Source of the DNA: Humisphaera sp.
GTDB taxonomy: Bacteria; Planctomycetota; Phycisphaerae; Tepidisphaerales; Tepidisphaeraceae
Length of the DNA: 8,259 bases
Reading direction: 5' to 3'
NCBI GenBank assembly: GCA_025351525.1
Contig: JANXVV010000376.1
Span: 1 to 8,259 of the forward strand
The notes under the pieces were generated by a model, which ran no database searches, was not told where the DNA came from, and was given only the letters and a program-made list of their open reading frames with translations. Positions 1-5,443 of the stretch are shown here, piece after piece; position 1 is the stretch's first letter, and each line of letters begins with the position of its first letter. The translations under genes and the position numbers were made by a program.

Positions 1-548
1 CCGTCGATAACGGAGGCGATGGCCCACGCCGCCCCGACGGTGGGGGCGATCGCAAGATTTGCGGAAATCTTCAGACGGGCCAAGGCGGCGGTGACGAGTC
101 GCAGCAGATTTTCAAACCCGTCGAACAGTCGTTCGGAACCCGTGATGTCCAGAAAAATCGCATCGGGCGGCTCGAGCGCGACGACGGGGCTGAACCGCAT
201 CAACCAGCGGGCCAGGCTTTCCAACGCCCGGCGATCCTCGGCAGGTTGATGTGGTGCGTGAGACAGAGTGGGACAGAGGGCGCGAGCCTGGGCAAGGGTC
301 ATGCCCCGTCGAACCCCGTGAGCCATGGAATTGTCGCAAGCGCAGACAACCACCTGGCGGGAAGCGAGGGTCTCGATCAAAACGAAATTCGTCATTCGTG
401 AATTCGTCATTGATTCGTGAATTCGAATTTCGTCATTCGCCATTTTTCCGGAATGATCACGCCGAAGCTCTCGCTGTTTTCGTTTGAGCCGGTCGAGCGG
501 CCACTGTTTCAATCGCACGCACATGATCCGGTTGTTGGTTTGAGTCAC
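1..548 (-). CDS. imuB: ImuB-like Y-family DNA polymerase homologue (3' end beyond left edge)
   Basis: ImuB is a catalytically deficient Y-family polymerase relative that links ImuA and DnaE2 to the replication clamp during SOS mutagenesis. The visible 182 residues show the expected landmarks in order: an N-terminal strand plus WPLDRL (about 16-21), FVLIETLASRQVVVCAC (55-71), MAHGVRRGMTLAQARAL (75-91), and a palm segment FLDITGSERLFDG. The usual first-strand catalytic aspartate motif of active Y-family enzymes is not seen, as expected for ImuB. I chose the GTG at 548 because a GAGG Shine-Dalgarno lies 6 nt upstream (555-558 on the plus strand), the frame is closed by TGA at 552-554, and this start restores the family N-terminus. 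ATGs at 524, 443, 410 and 395 are in frame but less likely, and the last three would lose the N-terminal domain. The start lies inside imuA (92-nt overlap), suggesting translational coupling. Residues about 37-57 are encoded by a tandem repeat and look like an insertion. Confidence 0.85.
   Translation of the reverse strand, partial: MTQTNNRIMCVRLKQWPLDRLKRKQRELRRDHSGKMANDEIRIHESMTNSRMTNFVLIETLASRQVVVCACDNSMAHGVRRGMTLAQARALCPTLSHAPHQPAEDRRALESLARWLMRFSPVVALEPPDAIFLDITGSERLFDGFENLLRLVTAALARLKISANLAIAPTVGAAWAIASVID
383..440. repeat. Short tandem repeat of ATGACGAATTC-type units inside imuB
   Basis: Read on the minus strand, the core ATGACGAA occurs three times (cores beginning at 436, 410 and 395). 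The cores are followed by variants of ATTCGAATTCACGAA, ATTCACGA and ATTTCG. Successive cores are 26 and 15 nt apart. Similar low-complexity blocks built on ATTCGTCATTCG are, to my recollection, frequent in planctomycete intergenic DNA, but I cannot verify that here. In this window the block is open in the imuB frame and encodes roughly residues 37-57. Confidence 0.75.
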
Positions 549-1176
549 GGCTCACCTCGAGAGTAATGGTTTTTCCGACGAGCCCTCCGTGGCCGTGAAT
601 GAGTTGAATGCTCCATCGTTGGACGGCGGCGCTGCCGGGGGCGGGTTGGACCAACCAGCGCGTGGCGGCGGCGTAGTGGGTTGCGGCTGCGCCGGTGGGA
701 CGCAGCAGAATGCCGATCCCGCCGCCGCGCTCGGCGGCCAGTTGCAGACGGCGGGCCTCGACGCGCGACAGGCGCGGGGGAGCGGCAATCGTGGCGCTAA
801 CCCCCCGGCAGCCGAGGCACTCGGCGATGGCCCACACCTCATCGCGCGGGGTGCGGGGGTGCAGCAAATACAACCGGTCGAGCGACAGACCGGCGGACGA
901 AAGGGCGGGAGGATAGAGTTCCTGCCGTGGGTCGCACCAGACGATGTTGCGGCTTGCGGAAGCGGCGGCGCGGGCGAGCAGCAAAGCGAAGAATCGCGGA
1001 ACGCCCTGCGATGGGTTGGAAAGGATTTCATGGATGGCTCCATAGGCAAAAGCGCCGCGCGGGGGCAGGGAATCCAGGGCGGCCAGACCGGTGGAAAATG
1101 ATTTGGCATGGGGGCGGGTCTCATCCTGAACGGTGAGAGTTTGCAGGAGGCCAAGATGGGAGGAGATGATTCGCAT
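457..1176 (-). CDS. imuA: ImuA-like RecA/SulA-family mutasome protein
   Basis: This 239-residue protein has the layout of ImuA, the RecA-related partner of ImuB and DnaE2 in SOS-induced translesion synthesis. Visible landmarks are GLAALDSLPPRGAFAYGAIHEIL (about 30-52, the entry to the RecA-like core), the strand NIVWCDP (78-83) followed by ELYPPAL, DEVWAIAECLGCRGVSATIA (112-131), RLQLAAERGGGIGILLR (143-159) and AATRWLVQPAP. A classical Walker A GxxxxGK[ST] is absent, so ATP turnover is doubtful; this is common in ImuA proteins. The length fits the family. The start at 1176 gives the expected short N-terminal lead, but no clear Shine-Dalgarno precedes it. imuB follows and overlaps the 3' end. 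The usual third gene, dnaE2, would lie left of the window if present. A GTTC-N6-GAAC palindrome 25-38 nt upstream may be an SOS operator, though this is unproven. Confidence 0.87.
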   Translation of the reverse strand: MRIISSHLGLLQTLTVQDETRPHAKSFSTGLAALDSLPPRGAFAYGAIHEILSNPSQGVPRFFALLLARAAASASRNIVWCDPRQELYPPALSSAGLSLDRLYLLHPRTPRDEVWAIAECLGCRGVSATIAAPPRLSRVEARRLQLAAERGGGIGILLRPTGAAATHYAAATRWLVQPAPGSAAVQRWSIQLIHGHGGLVGKTITLEVSRDSNQQPDHVRAIETVAARPAQTKTARASA

Positions 1177-1200
1177 GGGGCTGAAAGGTGCTATGTCACG

Positions 1201-1214
1201 GTTCTATTTTGAAC
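1201..1214. promoter_or_regulatory. Possible SOS-type operator upstream of imuA
   Basis: The sequence GTTCTATTTTGAAC is a palindrome with arms GTTC/GAAC and a 6-nt AT-only centre, placed 25-38 nt before the imuA start, where an operator would cover the promoter. Known LexA boxes use GAAC or GTTC half-sites with other geometry (GAAC-N4-GTTC in Gram-positives, GTTC-N7-GTTC in alphaproteobacteria), so this exact spacing matches neither. It also borders the REPIN-like repeat and could simply be part of that element. Confidence 0.25.
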
Positions 1215-1220
1215 CTCGTT

Positions 1221-1326
1221 GTGGCACGGGCTTCCAGCCCGTGTTAGCGGTCCGGTTATGAAAAACTGCATAGATCCAGCTCTTTTACGCATGTGCCCGT
1301 CAACACGGGCTGAAAGCCCGTGCCAC
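1221..1326. repeat. REPIN-like pair of inverted GC-rich palindromes
   Basis: Two 19-nt hairpins, CACGGGCT-tcc-AGCCCGTG (1225-1243) and CACGGGCT-gaa-AGCCCGTG (1304-1322), lie in inverted orientation. Taken with their flanks, 1221-1245 and the reverse complement of 1302-1326 agree at 24 of 25 positions, the only difference being in the loop. Weaker similarity continues outward to about 1205 and 1345 (ATTTxxAACCT on both sides). The centre carries a further GCCCGT complementary to ACGGGC (1295-1300 with 1305-1310). Two inverted REP units about 60 nt apart is the REPIN architecture mobilised in trans by RAYT (Y1-type) transposases in other bacteria. No RAYT gene is visible here. Either hairpin could also act as a terminator or mRNA stabiliser, but neither has a U tract. 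Confidence 0.75.
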
Positions 1327-1345
1327 GATCAAGGTTTGAAATAAG

Positions 1346-1556
1346 CACCAAGGCAACTGAGTTTTGGAATAAAAGTTCGCATTTTGTTAGGGTACGGTTA
1401 TGGATCGGGGTTCGTCAATCAATCTCTTTTCAGATCTGTTTGTTGAAGAACGAACGATGCTTTGCGGGGAATCCAAGTCGTCGCCGTTGGCTCCGATCCC
1501 AGCGTGAAGAAGCGCGCGATAGATCCGTGGTTATTTCCCGGTTTTAATTCCGTTGT
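1346..1556. other. Intergenic stretch without recognisable gene
   Basis: Between the REPIN-like element and the leader of the DUF4159 gene I see no reading frame resembling a known protein, no strong hairpin and no repeat. Short open frames here (for example one entering at 1462) have no family features and run antisense or out of frame into the neighbouring gene. Confidence 0.5.
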
Positions 1557-1562
1557 TATACT
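1557..1562 (+). promoter_or_regulatory. Candidate -10 element for the DUF4159-like gene
   Basis: TATACT matches TATAAT at 5 of 6 positions and would give a leader of about 53 nt before the ATG at 1622. No convincing -35 hexamer is found at the right spacing, so the call is weak. Confidence 0.3.
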
Positions 1563-1610
1563 GCGAAGCAATCGTTTGATCCGCAGTGCAGCGGTAGACC
1601 GTATCTTCGC

Positions 1611-1615
1611 AGGAG
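1611..1615 (+). promoter_or_regulatory. Shine-Dalgarno AGGAG of the DUF4159-like gene
   Basis: AGGAG lies 6 nt before the ATG at 1622 and fixes that start; the residues that follow form a good signal peptide. Confidence 0.7.
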
Positions 1616-1621
1616 AAAATC

Positions 1622-3973
1622 ATGTTGGTTCGCCGGACCGGTTGGTTGTTTTGGTGTGGTGCGATGGTGGGGATCCTCGCCCGATTAAATTCAGTCTACG
1701 CCGCGACGCCGGCGGAAATCGATCAGGCGATCAAGAAAGGCGTGGCATTTCTGTATTCCGTGCAGAGCGAGGAGGGGAACTGGGATTTTATTTTGAAGCC
1801 CGATGCCAAGGGGAAATTCTCCGGCGATGTGAAGCAGGCGGGTGGGCCCACGGCATTGGCGGTGTACGCTTTGTTGACGGCGGGTGAAAGCCCGAAGGAT
1901 CCGCGCATCGTCAAAGCGGTGGACTATCTGAAAAAAACACCGAGCGCCGGCACCTATGCCATTGGGTTTCGGGCGAATGCCTACGCGATGCTGCCGATCA
2001 CCGATGAAGTGAAGCGGTTGATCGCCGGCGATGCGGGGTGGATTAAAAATTCCGTCCGGCTCGGCAAAGAGGTGAAGCTCCGCGGTTTTTATGGATATGG
2101 CGCAAGCCCGAAGTCGGGGAATGATCGCAGCACCAGCCAGGTGGCGATTCTGGGGGCGTGGGGTTGCGCGCAGATCGCCGACAGTTTTGGGGTGGATTTC
2201 TGGACGATCATCGAAAACGCCTGGCGTAAAGCCCAACTCGAAGACGGTGGGTGGAATTATGCGGAGCACGTCAATCAGCAGTCCTCAATGGCCATGACCG
2301 CCAGCGGCGTGGCAACGCTGTTCATCACGCAGGAATATCTGCACATCAACGATTACAGCGAATGTCGCGGCAGCGCGAACGATCCGGCGATCGAAAAAGG
2401 GCTGAAGTATCTCGGGGAACATTTTGAAGGCGCCTTTGCCGCTCCGTGGGCTTATTACACGCTGTTCGCCATCGAGCGATGCGGGGCGGCGAGCGGTTAC
2501 AAATCGTTCGGCGACAAAGACTGGTTCAATCTCGGAGCCGACTGGTTGATCAAGGAACAGAATAAAGAGTCCGGCTCCTGGGATGGGGCCAACAATCCCA
2601 ACACGTCGTTCGCGCTGCTGTTTCTCGGTCGTGGCCGTTCACCGGTGGCGGTGCTCAAGTTGCAGTATGGGGCCACTGAAGTCGGTGAAGGGGCCAATGT
2701 GGTGGCTCCCACCGGGGCGAACTGGAACCAGCGCCCTCGCGATGTGGCCAACATTTGTCGTTGGACGGGACGCGCCCAGGAGCGTGCGCTGAATTTCCAA
2801 ATCGCCGGCATCGACGCGCCGGTGGAAAGTTTGCAGGAAGCGCCGATCCTGTATATCTCCGGCAACCAGCCGCTGAAATTTTCCGAAGAGAAGATGGCCA
2901 AGCTCAAGAAGTATGTGGAAGAGGGCGGGCTGATCGTCGGCAATTCGGATTGCTCGAACAAGCAGTTCGCCGAATCGTTCCGAAAATTAGGGCAGAGCCT
3001 TTTCCCGGCGTATGAGTTTCGAGTGGTGCCGACGGATCATCCGATGTTCGAGCAGTTCCCGGCCAAGGCGTGGAAGACGCCGCCGAATCTGATGTCGCTG
3101 GGCAACGGGTCGCGTGAATTCATGTTGTTGTTCGCCAGCGGTGATCCCTCTAAATACTGGCAATTGCACCTGCTGGGCGGCCATGAGGAAATGCACCAGG
3201 TGATGGCGGATGTGCTGGGATACGCCGTCGAGCGCGAAAGTGTCCGCCATAAAGGGGACACGCATTTGGTGACGCCCGATGCGACGATCACTGCGGAGCG
3301 GACGATGAAAGTCGCCCGTCTGCAATACCCCGGCAACTGGAATCCCGAAGCGGGCGGTTGGCGGCGGATGGCGGCGATTCTGCACAATGAGCAGAAGATC
3401 GATCTGGTCGCCGAGTCGGTACAGTTGGGTGAAGGAAAGCTCGACGCCACCTACGCGCTGGCCCATCTGACGGGGACAGCGGCGAATAAGTTGACTGATA
3501 AGGCCAAAGATGAATTGAAGCAGTACGTCGAGGGCGGCGGAACGCTGCTGGTGGATGCCTGCGGTGGGTCGGGCGCATTTGCGACGGACTTTGAGACGCA
3601 GTTGGTCTCGATATTCGGGGCTAAAGGCGCGTTGCCGGTATTGCCTTTGACGCACAAGGTTTTCGCCTCGGAATATCCGGGAGAGCCGAAGATCGCGGAA
3701 GTGGATTATCGACCTTACGCCCGCAAGTTGCTCGGAGCGGGAACCAAGATTCCGCAGTTGCGCGGCTTGGAAGTGAAGGGTCGGACGGCGGTGTATTTCA
3801 GCCGCGAGGATCTGTCGACGGGCCTGGTGGGAGAATCGGTGGGCGGGGTGCTGGGATATTCACCCAAGTCGGCGACGGCGATCGTGCAGCATCTGCTTGG
3901 CTCGGTGGCACCGGCGAAGGTGGAAGTGAAACCCGAGGAGAAGCCGGCGGAGGTGAAACCGGAGGGAACCTAA
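1622..3973 (+). CDS. Secreted squalene-cyclase-repeat protein with two DUF4159-like domains
   Basis: The protein has 783 residues. Residues 1-27 form a signal peptide (two arginines near the start, a hydrophobic core, predicted cut VYA|ATP). Residues about 35-340 carry QW-like repeats of the terpenoid cyclase/prenyltransferase alpha-alpha toroid: QSEEGNW (48-54), LEDGGWNY (206-213) and KESGSWDG (315-322). No DxDD-type cyclase motif was noticed, so I treat this half as a fold and not as a demonstrated cyclase. Two similar modules follow, at about 346-470 and 562-690. Each begins with an LQY and NWN motif (367-369; NWNP near 570), then has a strand ending in G, then LKKYVEEGGLIV (from 427) or LKQYVEGGGTLLVD (from 632), as in DUF4159. 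The tail (about 763-783) is rich in Pro, Glu and Lys. Such proteins are common in planctomycetes; their function is unknown to me. The gene stands alone, with no partner in frame on either side. A surface or periplasmic location is inferred. Confidence 0.8.
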   Translation: MLVRRTGWLFWCGAMVGILARLNSVYAATPAEIDQAIKKGVAFLYSVQSEEGNWDFILKPDAKGKFSGDVKQAGGPTALAVYALLTAGESPKDPRIVKAVDYLKKTPSAGTYAIGFRANAYAMLPITDEVKRLIAGDAGWIKNSVRLGKEVKLRGFYGYGASPKSGNDRSTSQVAILGAWGCAQIADSFGVDFWTIIENAWRKAQLEDGGWNYAEHVNQQSSMAMTASGVATLFITQEYLHINDYSECRGSANDPAIEKGLKYLGEHFEGAFAAPWAYYTLFAIERCGAASGYKSFGDKDWFNLGADWLIKEQNKESGSWDGANNPNTSFALLFLGRGRSPVAVLKLQYGATEVGEGANVVAPTGANWNQRPRDVANICRWTGRAQERALNFQIAGIDAPVESLQEAPILYISGNQPLKFSEEKMAKLKKYVEEGGLIVGNSDCSNKQFAESFRKLGQSLFPAYEFRVVPTDHPMFEQFPAKAWKTPPNLMSLGNGSREFMLLFASGDPSKYWQLHLLGGHEEMHQVMADVLGYAVERESVRHKGDTHLVTPDATITAERTMKVARLQYPGNWNPEAGGWRRMAAILHNEQKIDLVAESVQLGEGKLDATYALAHLTGTAANKLTDKAKDELKQYVEGGGTLLVDACGGSGAFATDFETQLVSIFGAKGALPVLPLTHKVFASEYPGEPKIAEVDYRPYARKLLGAGTKIPQLRGLEVKGRTAVYFSREDLSTGLVGESVGGVLGYSPKSATAIVQHLLGSVAPAKVEVKPEEKPAEVKPEGT

Positions 3974-3974
3974 A

Positions 3975-4127
3975 GGCGTCGCGTGCGTCGATGAACGAAC
4001 CATCCTCGTCGCGAATCAAGTGTTCGATGAAGGCGTCGATGTCCCCGAAGTAAAGGTGGGTCAGGGGCAGTTTGTCGGGATCGGATCAGACCCACAGAAG
4101 CGTCGCTGCGTCCAAAAGAATTTTCAT
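3975..4127 (-). pseudogene. Remnant of a VapC-type PIN toxin
   Basis: The would-be toxin starts with ATG at 4127 and reads MKILLDAATLLWV, then an in-frame TGA (4086-4088), then SDPDKLP. Both sides of the stop match the opening of PIN toxins, where a first-strand LLD is followed by a helix and a DP-containing turn. After SDPDKLP the frame stays open to about 3975 (LTHLYFGDIDAFIEHLIRDEDG and onward) with high third-position GC, but no longer resembles a PIN domain. The conserved second and third acidic motifs are absent. I infer a nonsense change plus a deletion that fused the stump to unrelated DNA. The identity of the downstream piece is unknown. Confidence 0.5.
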
Positions 4128-4349
4128 AGATGGCCCGCCGTCGAACAAATCCAGCAGATCATCCGGAAGTGGCTCGAAAAACGAATCGGGAACCGTCCAT
4201 TGATCCTTCAGCCAGCCCATCGGGCGCTGTTCAACGCTGCCGCCCTCATGCGTTTTCTCGCGATAGGTGTTCACAAGCGACTCGATCGCCATGACGAGCG
4301 GCTCGGGAAGGTCGGTGACATCGATCCAAATAAGAACCGTCGTCGGCAT
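4086..4349 (-). CDS. Orphan antitoxin fused to a truncated PIN-toxin start
   Basis: The product has 87 residues from the ATG at 4349, chosen because GAGG lies 7 nt upstream; a TTG at 4355 is also in frame. Residues 1-74 look like a small antitoxin: a body LPEPLVMAIESLVNTYREK and a C-terminal toxin-wrapping stretch RPMGWLKDQWTVPDSFFEPLPDDLLDLFDGG. This tail closely resembles that of the complete antitoxin at 5111-5350 (GEFTVPDDF..PLPDGLLNDFEG). The frame then passes without a stop into MKILLDAATLLWV, the first strand of a VapC-type PIN domain with its first aspartate, and ends at TGA (4086-4088). In an intact pair these would be two overlapping genes. The antitoxin may still be made, but the toxin is reduced to a stump. 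Confidence 0.6.
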   Translation of the reverse strand: MPTTVLIWIDVTDLPEPLVMAIESLVNTYREKTHEGGSVEQRPMGWLKDQWTVPDSFFEPLPDDLLDLFDGGPSMKILLDAATLLWV

Positions 4350-4454
4350 CTCCAAGCCTCGTGAACTCTAAACGCTCGGCGCAGTGGAGAAAAGTTACCC
4401 CGTCGTGAAACCCGCTCGATCAGGTTAGGGATGTCACCCTCCGGTATCGTCAAG

Positions 4455-4460
4455 TATAAA
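4455..4460 (+). promoter_or_regulatory. -10 hexamer TATAAA immediately before the 4468 gene
   Basis: TATAAA (5 of 6 to consensus) ends 7 nt before the ATG at 4468, so transcription would start at or beside the start codon. No clear -35 and no Shine-Dalgarno are seen. This fits a leaderless mRNA. Confidence 0.4.
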
Positions 4461-4467
4461 CACTTCA

Positions 4468-4698
4468 ATGCCCATCTTCCGTCTGACTAAAGACGCCCTT
4501 CAGCCCCTGCAGGAAACATTGTTCTCGCAGCATGGGATCAAGGAGCGAAGTGACTTGCAACGGTTGCTCCGAGCCAACATCGCCGTTGTCGCCCCGGATG
4601 TGCTGATGAGCGGCGTTCGCGCGGGCACGGTCTGCCGTATTAGACAGGCAGATTTGGTCGCGGAACTGTTAAAGCACTTCGACCCGGCGGGTGAGTAG
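4468..4698 (+). CDS. Truncated orphan N-terminal domain of an endonuclease-like hypothetical protein
   Basis: The product has 76 residues. The first 48 (MPIFRLTKDALQPLQETLF, then KERSDLQRLLRANIAVVAPDVLMSG) resemble the N-terminus of longer bacterial proteins in which a leader of the type 'MPLFRI...ERxDLQRLLRDxI' precedes a restriction-endonuclease-like core with an RIDLL...VVELKR motif (the DUF91/NucS-like or DUF5655-associated group, from memory). That catalytic core is missing. After residue 48 the sequence switches to VRAGTVCRIRQADLVAELLKHFDPAGE and stops. I read this as an internal deletion or a fusion to another gene's C-terminus, leaving a small frame that may or may not be expressed. 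The start at 4468 fits both the homology and the adjacent -10 hexamer. The convergent toxin gene ends 24 nt away. Confidence 0.5.
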   Translation: MPIFRLTKDALQPLQETLFSQHGIKERSDLQRLLRANIAVVAPDVLMSGVRAGTVCRIRQADLVAELLKHFDPAGE

Positions 4699-4728
4699 TC
4701 TTGTTAGTCTCTGCGTTGAGGCTAAGAC
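4698..4728. terminator. Possible bidirectional terminator between convergent genes
   Basis: GTCTT (4698-4702) pairs with AAGAC (4724-4728), with partial inner pairing of TAG.CTC to GAG.CTA. The hairpin covers the stop codons of both convergent genes. The stem is imperfect and lacks a U tract on either strand. Confidence 0.25.
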
Positions 4729-5114
4729 AGCGGGAGCAGTCGAACGCCATACGTCCGCATGACCGGGTCGACCGTCGCAAGAGTTAGCCCGTGCTGCAAT
4801 GATTGGGCAATGAGAATTCGATCAAAAGGGTCGCGGTGAATCGGTGGCAGCGAAGCCAGTTGAATCATTGCCGATTCATCGATCGGAAGTTCCGCGATAC
4901 GGTGTGCCACGCGCTGCCGAGGCAGATACTCGGCCGGGGCGGCCGGCAGGGGCGACTTTCCGACCAAGTTTTGGATGACCGCCGCCCATACCGACGCGGC
5001 GCTGAGAAGCACCTCATTGGACGGATCGAGAATCGCCGCGCGGAATGTTGCGGGCATTCTCGCGTCGCCGGCGATATATCGGAGAAAGACGCGGGTGTCC
5101 GCGAGAATTCTCAT
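4722..5114 (-). CDS. VapC-type PIN-domain toxin with one acidic residue lost
   Basis: This 130-residue protein has the normal length of the VapC/Smg6-like PIN family, whose members are metal-dependent RNases neutralised by a cognate antitoxin. Landmarks are MRILADTRVFL with D6, NEVLLSAASVWAAVIQ (33-48), LPPIHRDPFDRILIAQ (89-104, D95 and D98) and LTLATVDP (110-117, D116). In family members the second motif reads SAASxWE, with the Glu helping to bind metal; here the position is Ala44 (codon GCG, one base from GAG). The other three acidic positions remain. RNase activity may therefore be reduced or lost, leaving a binding-competent but inactive toxin. The start codon overlaps the antitoxin stop in an ATGA (5111-5114), the usual operon arrangement. 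It is convergent with the 4468 gene. Confidence 0.85.
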   Translation of the reverse strand: MRILADTRVFLRYIAGDARMPATFRAAILDPSNEVLLSAASVWAAVIQNLVGKSPLPAAPAEYLPRQRVAHRIAELPIDESAMIQLASLPPIHRDPFDRILIAQSLQHGLTLATVDPVMRTYGVRLLPLS

Positions 5115-5350
5115 CGCCCCTCGAAATCATTCAACAGGCCATCAGGCAACGGGGCGGCAAAGTCGTCGGGGACCGTGAATTCTCCCGAGGCCAAGCCCCA
5201 CGGACGTTGACCGGAGGCGCGTACACCCAGGGGTTTGACTTCGGCCACAGCGCGGTGCCCGTCGAGGACAAGGAGAGCCTCGCCGGCCGCAACGCGATGG
5301 AGAAAGTCCGCCGGGTCGCGCTGGATGTCCTGAACGCTGATCGTACTCAT
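5111..5350 (-). CDS. Phd/YefM-type antitoxin
   Basis: This 79-residue protein is the partner of the PIN toxin that follows with a 4-nt overlap. The N-terminal part, MSTISVQDIQRDPADFLHRVAAGEALLVLDGHRAVAEVKPL (1-41), is the Phd/YefM DNA-binding fold: a strand, a helix with the conserved F/L pattern, then a strand over the dimer interface. The C-terminal part, QRPWGLASGEFTVPDDFAAPLPDGLLNDFEGR, is the acidic, proline-containing tail that wraps PIN toxins. Autorepression of the operon is the family rule. The ATG at 5350 sits 6 nt after a TAGAAT -10 hexamer and has no Shine-Dalgarno, so a leaderless transcript is likely. The gene is divergent from the Bax1-like gene, with 93 nt between starts. Confidence 0.85.
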   Translation of the reverse strand: MSTISVQDIQRDPADFLHRVAAGEALLVLDGHRAVAEVKPLGVRASGQRPWGLASGEFTVPDDFAAPLPDGLLNDFEGR

Positions 5351-5356
5351 TGCCGG

Positions 5357-5385
5357 ATTCTACCGCGCGCAATCCGTTGTGTGTA
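5357..5385 (-). promoter_or_regulatory. Promoter of the antitoxin-toxin operon (leaderless)
   Basis: On the minus strand TACACA (5380-5385, 4 of 6 to TTGACA) is followed after 17 nt by TAGAAT (5357-5362, 5 of 6 to TATAAT). The start codon begins only 6 nt later, so the predicted transcription start coincides with the ATG. Confidence 0.5.
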
Positions 5386-5431
5386 ATGATCGATCACCGC
5401 AAAAAGGTCTGGATGGAATCGAGGAGTCATT

Positions 5432-5437
5432 TACAAT
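5432..5437 (+). promoter_or_regulatory. -10 hexamer of the Bax1-like gene (leaderless)
   Basis: TACAAT (5 of 6 to consensus) ends 6 nt before the GTG at 5444, the same geometry as on the opposite strand for the antitoxin. The -35 region (around 5409) is poor. A GAGGAG at 5421-5426 is 17 nt from the GTG, too far to serve as its Shine-Dalgarno. Confidence 0.4.
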
Positions 5438-5443
5438 CCAGCG

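Noticed and set aside
383..440. Short repeats considered as a CRISPR array
   Set aside because: Units are under 27 nt, unequal and lack distinct spacers; they are a low-complexity tandem repeat.
393..443. imuB starts at the ATGs 443, 410 or 395
   Set aside because: All three ATGs discard the WPLDRL block, and the latter two lie within the repeat; the GTG at 548 has a good Shine-Dalgarno and keeps the family N-terminus.
589..1101. Plus-strand open frame of 170 codons across imuA
   Set aside because: It is Gly/Ala/Arg-rich low-complexity translation opposite a well-recognised ImuA frame.
2987..3655. Minus-strand open frame of 222 codons within the DUF4159-like gene
   Set aside because: It is an antisense shadow with a basic, Gln/Arg-rich composition and no family features; the sense frame has duplicated domains.
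4271..4468. Minus-strand 65-codon frame beginning with TTG at 4468
   Set aside because: It overlaps the better-supported antitoxin in another frame, needs a TTG start, and turns into Arg/Ser-rich sequence typical of a shadow.
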